Positions 1 to 13,600 of a stretch of DNA of 64,000 nucleotides are shown in pieces. The notes under the pieces are model-generated. The model did no database searches, had not been told where the DNA came from, and saw nothing but the letters and a program-made list of their open reading frames with translations. The stretch covers positions 10,212,501-10,276,500 of the forward strand of contig JAKCOZ010000021.1 of assembly GCA_022605955.1 (NCBI GenBank), written 5' to 3'. Every line of letters starts with the position of its first letter. Positions within the stretch are counted from its first letter, which is position 1. The stretch is from Rallus limicola. Taxonomy: Eukaryota; Chordata; Aves; Gruiformes; Rallidae. The translations under genes were made by a program, and so were the position numbers.

Positions 1-2232
1 AGGGTGAGACTTGGAAACTCAGGCAAAGTGTTTCCCCTTGACTACACAGTGGCATTTCTACTTTTCCAGTTAGATTTCCTCTGTGTTAGGCAGGTCTGCC
101 ATCTCCTGTGGTCGGGCCGGTACATGGTGTGTATTGTTCTGAGGAGAGCAGTCAGATACACCAAGCACATTTCTAGGAGCCCAGCTGATTGCCAGAGTGT
201 GCAGAAAGCCTGTGCCTTACCCAGTCCATTTGTACAAGAAATAACCTCTCCAAGTGACAGAAATGTTCTGTGAGGGCTTGCACAGCTCTCATCCAGACTG
301 TACCCACGGTGGGAATGTTACTTGGGCAGCAGTGTACCTTTAATTGATCAGCACCTGGCTTTTTTTCAGTCATGGCAGAGGCCTTACTCATATAAAATCC
401 TGTGGTAGGAATGGAACAGAATTTGATCCATTACATCTAATGGAAAAGATGGTAGGAATTTACCAACTCCTGAATGTGTAAAAGTCCTTTAAATTCTTCA
501 AGTCATTATCAGTCCAGCAGATGCCTCCCATCTTAACACCACGCTTGGAATACTGAGGATGTGAATGGAACACATAATCATCTGGACCTCTGAGGAAAGC
601 TTAGGTTGATATTACTATATACTCTGCCTTCCCTAACTATTATACACAGAATGATTCAAATAATAAGTGTATTATTATGAATTTTAACATTTCCAAAGAC
701 AGGAATTTAAAAATTCAGGTTAATATTTAGATTTTTATCTTGAGTGGATGTTCTATTTGTGTCATCAACTTGTAATGTTAAAAATTTCAAGAGTATTCCT
801 GACAGCCACTGAATTCATGAGTGATTTTGGATAAACTTTCTGTCTTCTGTTTCTCATAACAGTTTTGGTGTATCTTTTCACCATTTATTTTAGTTATTCC
901 TATGGCATCTGTATTGGGTATACAGCAAGATCAAAGAGAAAAATGACATTTTCTAGGCCTTGTGCCTGCTTGACTCTGCCACCCAATGGTGTACTTTATT
1001 ATTACCCACTGCCTTCTCTCACAGGAGTTGCTCCACTATAATTTTCTTTCTTTAAGACAAAATTATATCCGCTGATACAAATTCCACATCAGTGCAGTAA
1101 CATTGTATAGAAATTGTATGGAAAACTGTCACACAGGGAAAAGGGGCTTTGAGACCATCATGGTTGAACACCATTCTCAAATTCTGCTTACATCTCATTT
1201 CTGATTCCTCTGACATCACAGTTCCTTTAATGTAGCACTGTGAAGGCCTAAGAAGAAACAGAGGATGTAAAAGAAGGGATTGCAATTCAAATTGCTACTG
1301 CTTAATATCACAGGCCTAAACCATGTGCCTGAAATGTGTTACAGCCTCGGAACCCCTTCTGATGAGAGATGCTGCTTTAAGATGAACAGCTTAACTCTGC
1401 ATTAAGCCAGAAAATGTGCCACAGATATCCAATCAAAGCTTTTATGTGGTCCTGGTGGGATAACTAGATGGCCCTCTAGAATACGTACTTGGAGAAGATG
1501 AGGAGGGACTGGCTGCCAGGATTACTGCTGGACAGGCATTCCTCTTGTGCTTAGTGATGGAGCGTGAAGTTTTGGAGGAAATGTACAAACTCCTTTGTCC
1601 TTATCAGCAAATGTGTCCAAAATAAGTACTGTCAACCTCCAGATCTGGCAAGCGCTGCACATACTGTACCCTGGGAGTTCTGTCACCATGCTGTGAGGTT
1701 GTTTACTCTACTCTTCTGTCTCAAGAGTTATACAAGTATGTACCATGTGGGAAGGCAGAAAAGGGTGGGGACTGAGAGGAGGGGAATGGTTAAGAAGTAG
1801 AGTGATAATGCACACAGTGCTTTGTTAGGAAGATGTGATTTAGCCAAGTATTAAGAATTTAAAAAGCGTGATAAAGGTTTGCAGTGCAGTGAAGAACAGC
1901 TGAGCACTATGAGGTTTGATGCAAAGTGTAAGCTTACCCAATGACAGCGTCCCACTACAAACATGTTATTATGGCAATCTGAGTAATATTTATGGGACCT
2001 GCACACCTAGCTAAAAATGCTTATCCCTCTCTGAACAGATGGGGCTGTCAGCATTTTAGACCACATGTTTTTTTACTGTGTTCAGGTTTTACTGAAATAA
2101 GGCTACATGTCTATTTCCCACCCAAGTTTGTTGTGCTGTATTGACTCATGGATATTTGTTTTTACTGACATATGAACATTTGCTTTTGTCTTGACTTCAA
2201 GATGTCAATCTCATGTTTATTTAAGAGGCTAA
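1..2232. other. Non-coding stretch, no gene recognised
   Basis: I see no gene here. Open frames are short (up to 89 codons, at 4-273 plus), lack recognisable motifs and overlap frames on the other strand. The part from about 600 to 780 is clearly AT-rich. No CpG cluster, tRNA-like B box or repeat terminus was noticed. It is best read as intergenic or intronic unique sequence. Confidence 0.6.
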
Positions 2233-2320
2233 TAGAGATACAAGTTGGAAGGGACCTTTACAGATAAACTTGTTCAAACCCTTGCTTGAGACAGGACAAG
2301 TTGTTTCACTGCACTGTGTT
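2233..2320 (-). mobile_element. CR1 LINE 3'-end fragment, decayed
   Basis: Read on the plus strand, the block has the reverse complement of the avian CR1 3' untranslated end: a 'ttggaagggacctt' core, then a stretch like 'agatcatctagttcaaacc', then a 'gggacaggac'-like segment. CR1 is the main non-LTR retroposon of birds and other sauropsids, and its copies are usually 5'-truncated to a few hundred bases. Only the terminal 90 bases or so are recognisable here, and the match fades after about 2320. No terminal octamer microsatellite is visible. Orientation is firm if the identification is right; the boundaries are approximate. Confidence 0.7.
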
Positions 2321-5300
2321 AGGAGGTCAGTGTGCTGTTGAAAACGCTGAGCTGTTTGACAGTGATTGGTGAGAGCAATAGTAGTAGTTACAGATATGCA
2401 TGATAAAGTGCACCATCATAACTTTATCTATTGAGAATATTCCTGCCTAAGCTGTGAGGTACGTTTAGTTGCTTTCGAGTGCCAAGATTTCAATAAGAAA
2501 AGGAGTCTGCACTAGACTGCTTGTGGCATTTGGAAATCTGGCTGCAACTCTGGGACTTGCCTCATACCTGTGAAAAGGGCAGAAGCAGGAGCATGCCTGA
2601 ACTCTGGAAGGAGAAGTGTCTTTACATTTTGCTGTTGGGACACACGACAGACACATGGGTTTCACTGCACAATCCCAGAACAGTGGGGCTAGCTGGATTG
2701 GGTGGGCAGCCTGCTAACATCTAGTGGCAGAGGATATGGGGGATATAGTCCTCTTCTTTCAACATCCTATGGAAGGAGTGGCAGGTAACTCATTCCCTAA
2801 GGCATTTTTGCTAAACCTGCTTTACTCAGAATATATCAGGCTGTCTTCTTCAGCCTGTACCAATGGACAATTGCAAATCCGTGGTGTAGTTTCAGGAATA
2901 TTGATCATACTAATGTATTTCCACCACAGAATATGTTGAATATAAATTTATTCTTCAAAGAAAACAGCGGAGGAACTCATGTGTTCTAATATTGTATGCA
3001 GAACATTTTTTTTCTAACTGTAAAAGCAAATGAAATTGCTTTGTAAAGATTGAGTCTCTGCTTTCTTCTGAGAACAGCATTGTGTTGAACAATCCCAAAT
3101 GTACTATTTTACATTTTAGTATTCATTTGTGTTAACAGTTTGGATAACAGCATTTTTCTTGACAGATGGTTTTGAAAGCTTGTAGAATGGTATTGAGATG
3201 TTAAGTCTGATTTTCTGATACTTGTATTACTACTATTTATATTTAGTTAAAAATAATTACATGAAGAGGTAATAAATAATTATTTATATGTGCTGCTCTG
3301 TCAGAACACAGGATAGCTTATCACAGGTAAGTGAGAAGTTTGTTTATTGCAGTTTGAAGTGCCTCCTAGTCACTTGGTGAAGAAAAGGTCATTTCCTTGG
3401 GCCTGTATCCAGGCTTGCCAGCACCGAGTGTTCAGTACCAGGCTGGATGCTTGTTTTCAGGGTCTCAGCTGCACTTTATATGATACAGCTGGTGAAGGTG
3501 AGGAGAGTTTATTCATTTTCCTGCTACCACTTTGGGACCTCACCAAGTGTGTTCAGCAGTTCTCTTTGTGTTTTACCCTCCCATTTTCTTCAATTGATTT
3601 CACATTAAGGGCTCCAACTAGTCTGCACTTTTTTTTTTTTAATTATATGATGCTCAAATATTCTTTAACAATATCTCTTTCCTGTCAGCCAAAATGATCT
3701 GTTCTCTTGGACCAAGTTGAGGTTTATTTTAAAAGGAATACTGACTTCAAAGCCTCACTACTCAGAAATTGTTACAGTGTACTTCTGCAGCCTGAATACC
3801 CATGGTAGCTGCCAGTGTATATGCCAGTGTGATTCATCTGATAACCGCTTGTGTGCATTGATGAACCATAGAGGCCTGTGCTGAAGCTTGGAAGAAGTAC
3901 TGAAAATTACCAGCTTAGAAAATTTAAAGCCAACTCTGGCATGTATTCCCATGAACTTTGTGGGACTGAGCCTCCATTTCCCAGTCTCTCTGACCACGAT
4001 GTTTCTGAGGTTGCAAACAACAGCCTGCTGAGTAATGTAACGCATTGATGGCAGTGTAGTGATACATAGGATACTGCTGCCTTGACAGCACATCTGCTAA
4101 GGAGCTGTCACAGTGGTTTTCAACAATGCTTCATTTCCAGGTTCAGTCCTGATGGATTCCTTAGAGGTTTTTTGGAATTGGATTTGCTGTCACTGCTTGC
4201 TGTGTGGCATGCTGAAATACACTAATAATAAACAGAGAGGGTGTTTCAGGGCACTAAAATACATGCCTCTACTGGAAGGATTCTTTGACCCGTACACATG
4301 GCTACCACCTCCCCTTAGTCTGAGGAGCAGAAAGCCATCTCTGCCTTTTCTGTCTCACAATGATTGTCCAGGTCAGATTAGCACAGTGAAATTGATAATT
4401 AATCTGGGCCTGTACCCATGGCCACAGCATTGCTTCTGCACCGTGTGACTGCACTGTTTCATCTAGGAAGTGATGTAGTTGAAGACCAGAGATTGTTAGT
4501 AAAATGTAATTCAGATTAGGGAGCCTCATTTTCAGTGTTGCTGATTGTTGCCAGTCTAAGAGCGAGATATTTCAAAGAGGGAAGTTTGGCTATACAAGGG
4601 AGCTAAGCAGTGTGATGCTGTTTGGGAACATGCAGAATTCTCTCACCTTTGCTGATGTCTTGCTGGGAATGCAGTTTTTGGCCCTTGTGAAGTGACTCGT
4701 TCTGTAGGTCTGGTTCTGCAGGTTGCACACCATGCCAGGCCATGCATTTCCCTCATCCCTGTCTTCTGTGGAAAGACAGTGGAGGAAACTACCCCTGTAC
4801 TCCTTTATGTGCATGAGCTCAACTAGTCCTGATTCCCCTCAGTCTATTAGCGCCCTGCCTGCATTAGTCATCAAAATTCAAGATGAAGCAAAACCTAATC
4901 TTTAGGCAACTGTTTTCTTCATTTTCTCCAGTCATGCTGCTTCCCATCTGAAATCTTTATCAGATGCACAGTCTGTATTTCTATCCTGGACACACAATTG
5001 GAAGCCTAGTCAACTTTACAGCCATATGGAAAACAAGATGGCCTGTTCTGCCCTCTGCAAAACCTCCTTCTACTTTACTGTATAAGCCTTCTGACTGTTG
5101 GATGCCTAGAGCAGTGTCTCTTGTAGTATATACCTTGCTGTCTTATCCTGTAATGTTATGCCAGGACCTGGGATGGTTTTGGATTCCAGCTTACCAGAGG
5201 ATGGGTTTGCATGAACAGCACAGACATCCTGACTGATAATATTCCTTGGGGAAAACCCACCATTTCTATATTGCTTTCTGTCACAGTCTATCAGCATTTC

Positions 5301-8300
5301 TGTGGTTGAAACAAGGCTGTCACTTGAGGCAAAGGTTTCTGCTCTAAACTGTATATATTAAAAATTCCTTAGTTTACAAGCATTTAAAAAAATGTGAGGA
5401 CCTCTTTTCCATTAACTTATACCGGATTTCTTCTTTGAAACCACCCTAATTTGCACCAGTATAAATGAGAAGAGCAATGGGCATCACTTGGAAAACTACT
5501 GTGGAATTTTAAGATTGTCTACAGAAATGTTCAACCTCTGCAAGAAGAAACAACGCTGCAATAAACATTAAAGAAAGAAGAAAAATAACAGTGCTGGAAA
5601 GCTGCATTTATGCAAAATTCAAGTTTCATTTTAGACTAAATTAAAGAAAATTGACTTGGCTCTCCTGGCCCACTGCAGCGAATACATTAGTCATTGTGAT
5701 GTGGTAGAAAGCAGGCCGTAATGCAGCCGAGCACACAGCAAAGGATGAAGCTTCCATTGCTACTATAGACTGTGGATATTTGCATTTATGGGATATTTTT
5801 TGCTGGTGTGGATGAAGCAGCAATGAAAACATTTTTCTACAGTCCCAGGATGGAGTTTTTTGCCAGTTCATAAATGCATGGAGTGGGAACAATGTTTGTG
5901 CATAAAATGAAAGCGCTAAATGAACTGTTCAGTCATCTGAATGTTTCCATTTGGAATGCTGAACACAGAATCCTATTTCTAATCCAAGATGGTTTTTCTT
6001 AGCACTCAGTGCCTTCAGCGCAAGCACAGACCAGTTCTGATATCAGCCAGGGTACAGCCTGAATAATGGGGAAGTTATTTTCTGCATAAACACTAGATTT
6101 ATTAAGGCCTGCTTTTTCTGTCTCATGAAAGACTAGTTGCAACTTGTTGGAGGAAGCCATCAGAACAATTTATACATTCTCAGGATCTTGGGGAAAAGGT
6201 AGATTGCCATCACTATGCAAACAATACTGCACTTATACCTGTTGCTCCTCTACATAATGCCACAAAATACTGGTGCAACTGTTACCTGCTCCATAACTTC
6301 CTTCTGAATTTATCTAAAATTCAGGTCATACCATGCTCAAAGTCCAGCTGAGTAAATCAAATGAAAGATGGGCAAGTTATCAGCTTTCTAAAATGAAGAT
6401 TGCTTTTAATTTATTATCTATCTCATCACTCTGTTGGCTCTCATTACCATGTGTTCCAGATACACTGCTTATCTTCCAACTGTTATCTTCCTGCCTGACA
6501 ATCTATGCGAACTGTCCAAGAAGGTGCAGTTAATCTGTGAGTATGTACCCACTGGTATGGCAAGACTATATGAAAAAACAACTACTGCAATTCATATCCA
6601 TTTTTATTTTAATTAATTCTGTTGTGCAGATGTCTGTGATTTTCTTACAAAGTTTCTTTGTTCCCATGCATACTAACATACGTTAGTCCCAGGTCAGCTC
6701 CAGACAGTCATGCAGTGGGACTGCTGGGTCCTCCATACCCATCATTTCTGCTGTACGGTCCCACACAACTGACTCTCTTCTGTTCTGCCACAAGATTTGT
6801 CCATATAGACACAGCCAGAGATGGACAAATGAACAATGTGTCCAACTTCATTAATCTTCATGCTTTTCAATAAAACAATCATTTCCCCATTGATCTCTGT
6901 GTGAGTGCCTGTTTAATGCTCCACACAGGACTGGACAACTGCAACATAAGGTCTTAGTGCAGTGTCAGTATGACCCTGTGGTTCAGGTGAGTTTAGGAGG
7001 ACAAACTGCTTTCTTCAGAGGTTAGGCATCTTTGTGCAGTGTCTTCATTGTGTTCATTGTGTTTCTTAAAAGCATATGAAATTAAACACAATTTTCTGCT
7101 GTTCTATGAGAAAAATAAATGAAAAAACTTACTTACTTAGATATCAACCAGTTTCTCCTGACTTTTTCTTAGCTGAACCAAAACTGTGAAATCTTTGCAT
7201 CTATTTTTTCTAGCACTTATTTGGTCATTAAATGTCTTTCAGTTGGTCATTTTATGCCTACTCAGTAAGGGTTCCTGAGTTTTTCTGTGGAATGTTACTA
7301 GTCCAGATCCATTTGAAAACTGAATTTGAAGGTTATTCTTTCAGGGCTGAACATGCAGGCCACGGTGTATGTAACTTTGTAGGGGTAATCCCACTGACTG
7401 TCACTTTTTATGGTATGTCAGATCTGCTGAAGTTTGGCCAGCTGCTGGATTTTGGAATAAGAAATTAATTTTTATTGAGTTCTAATTGGCTATTCAGTTT
7501 ATAAATCTTTGTATGTGTAGGCACATCTATATGCCTCTGCACGTGGTCACCAGTGGAGCTTATGTAAGGGGGAGATGCAGAAAAAGTTACTTTGCTGTAA
7601 ATAGACCATGAGGTAACTTTCAGCCTTTTTAAGCTGTTAAATGGTGCCAGAGTGAACTGCTGTGTTGCTGGAACTTGAAAATACATATTGCAAAGCAAAA
7701 GAAAATGTGTAATGAATGCTGCTTGTTTGTAACTGCATTGATTTCATGCGACTGTTGGCAGTGTTCAGTGTCATGACTGAATGCAAAGAAAGAAAATCAT
7801 GCTGGATGAAAACATCTGGATTAAAGTTTTGGTGCCAGTAAATTCTTCCCCCACTGGTAAAAAAGATTGTAAAACCACATTCTTTTTGGGTTATGTGATT
7901 CATAGGAATGTTCTACAGAGTGCTCCAGCTCTTCTTCTAAATACATAGCTCAGGGTCATTGGCTGGCAATGGCAGTGTTCTGGGACTGACTCAGAGAGAG
8001 GTCAAGGGGCTATATCCTCAGTTATGCTGAGTTTGCAACTGGCAGGTAGGGGGGAATTAACCTCCATTGCAGTTCCCTGAAACTCAGAATCCAGAACAGT
8101 CCTGGATGTAACTCGGAGGAGTCAGCTGGAGACCTTTGCATAAGGATTGTATATTAAACAGTTTTGTTCTGAGAAGCTGGGCTGTGCTTCATTCTACCTC
8201 TGGCAGTACTTTCATTGCTGTGCTGCCTGAAAGAAGAATCAAGAAGTCTGTGATGGAATATCAGCTATACTGTCAACTACACAGAGTTCTTTCTGTAATG

Positions 8301-10565
8301 ACAATGATCCTCAGCTGCTCCTGAAAACTCATCCTCAGTTGCTTTTTGCTCTCTTCCTGCTCCAGAGATACAGTCAGTGATCAAGAACAACATCTTTGCA
8401 GCACTGTTAGATTCGGAAAGCACCCTCTTCTATTACTTTTCTCTGCCCTGGTCACTTGTTCCCACCCTTCTGATGTCCTCATCTGCTGCAAGAGTCTCTT
8501 GGGGGAGCAGTGCCTCTGATCCGTAACTGCTCCATTGCTCGTGCCTTCTCTGAGCACAAGCATCATGCCAGCACAAGGCAGAGTGCAGCACAAAGTATAA
8601 ACAAGCAGCTGGGAACAAGATAGGAAGGGGATGTGAATTCCTAAGGAGTGTTACTGCCAATGATTTAACCATGGACTGAGATAGGGCAGTTGGTGCAAAA
8701 CATGGGTTTATCCTATGTTTTCTGACTGTGAATACAGTAAGGATGTGGTTTCATGAGATGGAGTCTTTGCTACCAGTCTTGGATATTTGTCTTCAGCTCC
8801 CATCCTCAGTGTAGGTCAGTTTATCACTCATGCCATCACAGATACATGCACTGCTGAATCTTGAATCACCTTGGAGTAAGTGATCCAGCTTAAATAAATA
8901 TCGCTAAACCCCCATTTTTTACAGCTAGGCTAGTTTGCCACTCCTGTTCTGTGCTCTGTCAGAGATGTTTGCATTCTGAGGTATGAAGTCTGTGGGAAAG
9001 AATGAGCATCCAAGGACTGGGGAGAAATGAGGGCTGCTTGTGCATGGAAGCGCAGCCTCACAGTCACTGTACTCAGGCTTACAGAGTAAATGATGATATG
9101 TCTAAAATTTATGCAAGTGTGAGATTCTGCAAAAGACTCGTATCTGAGATCACATTTTTATTGAAATGATGAATCAGTGCCTTGTCTCCAGAATCTGGTT
9201 TGTCCTGACAGAGATAACTAAGACAACCAAGTCAGACAAAACCACAATAGCTCTAAGTAGCTTTATCTGAGCTATTAGTACCTAGGCTTGGCCAAACACC
9301 ACATCCAGTGAATTTCTGTAGGGGCTCAATCCTTGATTATTTCAGGGTGATGGTGGGATCTCAGTTCATATGATGAGGAAGGGAGGTTCATTTGATAATA
9401 TAACTGAAGGGATATTCAGGGTATTCAGACTTACTGTCCTAAGTATGCAGACGTTGTGGGGCCAGGACTATGAAGATCTGAATATTCCAAGGTGGGTTCA
9501 GCTTTTATGCTCAACTGAAATATATAAAGGCCTGGTCCAGAATTCCAAAGCTAACTGCAGCAATATGTAGTGAAATGAAATCTGTGGACATGTAAAAAAG
9601 CTTAACTGCATGTGAGCTGAGGTGCATGTATTGGCTTCTGAAGGAAGTGGTGGATGCACCATGTGGTTCATATCTTGAGAACTTCTGCTTTCTTTTTGGG
9701 AAAGGAATTGTCTTCTGACTTAGAGAGTGGAATTGGAGAGGTACTAAAATGTAGCAACAAAGGATAATACAGGAGTGGGGTCTTAGTGTGGTGAAATGAA
9801 AAACCATGAGGATAGAGAAGGGTACAGTTCTCAACCCCATGAAGATTTCAGCATGTGACTCAAAAAGTTAGGAAGTTATTACCTCTGTGCTTAAGTGGTG
9901 GTTTTCTTCTCATATTTTCTTTCATGTTTTTAACTGATTTGGATTTTTCTTAGTTATTTCCACCCCTTTTCAAGCAGGGCAAGTGCTCTAAGCTTACTGT
10001 CTACAGATCAAGTTCTGAATAGTGCCCATTCTTCATTGATTTGTGTGCAGTCTTCATATGGAGCATTGCCAAACCCTCCTACCCTGCATTTTCTTTGCTA
10101 TTGGAAGCTGCCACTTTAGAGGGAGAATTGCTTTACATGTTGCAGGAAATCTGAACATGTGCCGTGGCACGTGAAGGCGTCGTAAATGACAAAGTTAATG
10201 AGCTGCCCATAGCAGGACTAGTGAATGTTCTTTCCCTGAATTATGAGCAAAGAGGGAAGGGTGTGATTGATGGTGGTGTACTTCTGAAGTTTTATTCTGA
10301 AGATGAGAAAATGCAGAGTGTCTTGCCCACAGTTTTTCCTAGCAAAAAAAAAAAAAAAAGAAATCCATGCAGACAGTTTGTCACCATTGAGGAAGTGGTT
10401 CTTAATCAAAATAAGATCCCACAGTAGCCACTCCTGTTGATCTGGCAACCTCTGTCTCTGCTCAGGCCACATTGCAATTCGCTTTAGCAGTCAATATGCT
10501 CTGTTACTGGATCAAAATTTTACAGTCTGGGAGCATTGGATCAGGGTAACTGCAGCACAGCAGCA
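2321..10565. other. Non-coding stretch, no gene recognised
   Basis: This is about 8 kb of unique-looking sequence. The longest frames are 116 codons (3347-3697 plus) and 111 codons (3758-4093 minus; 4113-4448 plus). All have mixed composition without domains, and several overlap each other in opposite directions. There is a T run near 3631-3641 and an A run near 10344-10358. At 5448-5478 a short motif ('gcaccagtataaat') resembles an old amniote repeat also suspected at 54.55 kb, but it is too short to call. Confidence 0.55.
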
Positions 10566-10570
10566 TTTTA

Positions 10571-10697
10571 GGTCACGTCTACACTAGGTGCTTGGACTTT
10601 ACTCAGCTACAATCATGACTGAGATCCTAATTCAAACAATCCCTGAGGGTATGTCTACACTAAATCAGAGGCATGAATGCAACATGTGTAGGCAGGG
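10571..10697. mobile_element. Paired transposon-end-like motifs (possible nested or decayed hAT-type MITE)
   Basis: The string 'gtctacacta' occurs twice in the same orientation, at about 10577-10586 and 10653-10662, each preceded by a 'ggt' context (ggtcac... and gggtat...). A weaker inverted counterpart, 'tgtgtaggcaggg', lies at about 10685-10697. Sequences with G(T)CTACAC near their ends are typical of short non-autonomous hAT-like elements in sauropsid genomes. The arrangement could be two fragments of one family or one short element next to an older end. I could not define target-site duplications. Confidence 0.35.
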
Positions 10698-13600
10698 ATA
10701 AGCTACTTTTAAACAATAGCAATGATGGAATGGCAGCATAATCTTTACCAAAGATTGTCCAAGGACATGGGGAACTTGGTGGATGTATGCAAATGACAAG
10801 TTGCATTGAATTTCGTGCTTCTACTTTCCCATTGCTATTGTAACTCATGTAATTGTATCTCTGACTGCAGTGCAGGCATTCTATAAAGCTGTTTGGCTGC
10901 CCTGTTACAGAAAATAGGACATTGACTGGAAAAAATAAATAATATAAGGGTAACATGTCTTTGCTGTACTGCCAACAGTGTGATCTGAAACTCCAAACCA
11001 CAAGAAGCATCACGCAGTTTCCTGTGCACTAGGGAGTACATATGTGGCATCCTTTCAAGCCAGAAATGAGGTACAAGCTCTCACAATGACCTCAGTGGAA
11101 GAGCTGCATATCAGGTGGGGGGTTTTGTGTTGCTCTGGTTTGAAATTAGAACAAAGGAAGGAAACACTACATTGCTCTTTCTAGTGAAATGCTTATCTGT
11201 CATAAGAGGCATGTGGCTTTAAAATTGTTTCTCTTGTCTGTCTCAGATGCAAAGAGTATACCCTGGATTTGGAGTTCAGCCATTTTCTTAATTAAAGACA
11301 GTTTTATGGTCAGCTTGTAAACCTGTCTATGCAAATTTCAGTTATTTCAGTTCATAGATAAGAATTTTCTGAAGTGAGATTTAGAACAGAAAAGATTTTT
11401 CACAGGATAAATGTACAATTATCTTCTGGGGAACAACTGGCTTGGCAGCCTTGACAATGGACAAGAAAGATTTTTTTGTACACAGTTTATCAATTCTAAT
11501 CCAACTGGCAGTTACTGCCTAAAAGCTAGTCTTCACTGAACAGCTATTCTGTAGCCTACAGGAACGAGACAGTTGGTCTCATTTCTCTTCCTAAAGGCTA
11601 AAGGTGTCAGTATTATAAAATCATCATTTATCTTCTAGCTCTAGATTAACAAAAACCCCAGAAAATTCAGGAAGAGCTAAGAAAAGGATTAAAGTGTCCT
11701 AAAGGAGAAATTCAAAGAAATTTATTTATTTTACATGTCCAAAACCAGATCAGATCTCACTATCAGATATGATACATGATATGAATCAATATTGGGATCT
11801 GGAGTTAGACATTCAGTGACCAGTACAAAACATTATTAACAGTCAAATAAATTAGCAAGCATTTATTAGATGTTTGTACCTACCCTGTTCTGGAAATATT
11901 TTACTAAAATAGATATATTCAACCTCAATCACAGTTATTGCTGGAGGGGTTAACTTGAAGAAATCCAATAACTTGGTTTATGTAGTAGGTCAGGTTAAGT
12001 AACTGCAGTATGTCCCTTTGAGCTGCTAAAATGCTTAGAAACATCTAGAAGAGGTTGCTCTAACTGCAGTCTAGTTTTGCAGATTGACATTACATCTTCT
12101 GTGCCAGGAACATGTAGAAGGTGCTGATCTGCCTATGGCAAGATTGAAAAATAAAGCCAGGTACCGCTGACAAAGAAGTCAGACTCTCGTTTTCTGTTTG
12201 TGTGTGTTATCTTTTATCACACTCACAATGAATCAAGCTTTAGTCACCTGATTCACTTGGCAAATACACTGAATTGACGGTTTATTTCTGCATCCTGAAG
12301 GAACCTTTCATCCTACAATGGGCATGACCTTCCAGATTTGATCACTCCTCAGCTGTTCCAGTCTTAGAGGATGAGAGCACTGTATCCACAGTGTGTACCA
12401 TGGTTACTGCTCTGCAATAAGTCATTGCAGGAGACGAGTCTTCCCAATAAGAGTCTGTTTTCATGCTTGCTCGTCATCCGATTGCTGATAAAATTGATAG
12501 CTATCAAAAATGTCTTGGTGAATGTGGACTTTCTCTTCTTTAGAAACTGACCAGATAAAGGGAATGCTGTGTGCACTGCACCCAGTAATCAAAGGGCAGC
12601 TCATGCTCAAAGTCAGGAAAGGCAGGATACCCGGCTTGTGGAAATACAAATTCTTCAGCTGTTGGAAATGAGTAAGGCTCAGGAATGAGTATCCTTGTGT
12701 TTGGAGTCTCAATAGCAAAAGCTTATCTGCAAGTACTTCACAATCAGCTAGAAGCTCATAGTGTCACTTCATGTATTTGACTTACACTGTAAGTTTTCAA
12801 AGAAATCAGTCTAGAAATAATTTGGGTACAAAACCAAAAATTTGAAAGCAAGGTGGAACAACGTAAATCTGACTCCACCTGGAAAGGCAGGCAGCTTAAG
12901 GGGATTGCTGTTCCTGTCAAGTTAAAACATTTTAGCTGTCTTTTGCCCTCTATGTGTACATTTCTGTTTGCTTGGCTTGTTCTTGTTGGTAAATTGGCTC
13001 ACTGGCTTTTTGTGAAGTGTTTATTTCATTATCTAAGATAGACTGCTATATGAGATATACAGACGATCTGAGCTGGCTCTTCGAGACGGCTTACATGTGT
13101 TTACAAATATTTCGTTTACTTAGTTTGTGACAGCTAATACTGACTTCCATCTGTTCATCTGGCTGTATTTTCATGTACTGAGGCTGAGGATTCATTATAA
13201 AAACCTGAAGAGAATAAAACAAAATGGTGAAGCCCCGTGAAACCAATAGAGGAGCCTTTCAAATTTGCATTGTTTTGATGTAAAATTGTAAATATTGAGG
13301 CTACCTCTGTTCAGAAGCCATTCACACAGGATAAAATCTGAAATCATAAGAATCAACACAGAAACCTTGTATGAGAGAGGCAGTGTAGGCTTGTGATACT
13401 AGGAGTCAGCTTCGCCAAAGAGAAACACAAAGGCATAGTTTCACTGTAGTCTAGTTAAATCGGGATGGCCAGAGTAACAGCTAAGTGGAACTTGTTTAAA
13501 AACAAGACTCTTATCTTGTCCCAGAAGTCTGTGTATCACTCAACATTGCTTTAATATGACGACTGACGTGACATCTATCTGAGGTCACAGTTTATGCAAA

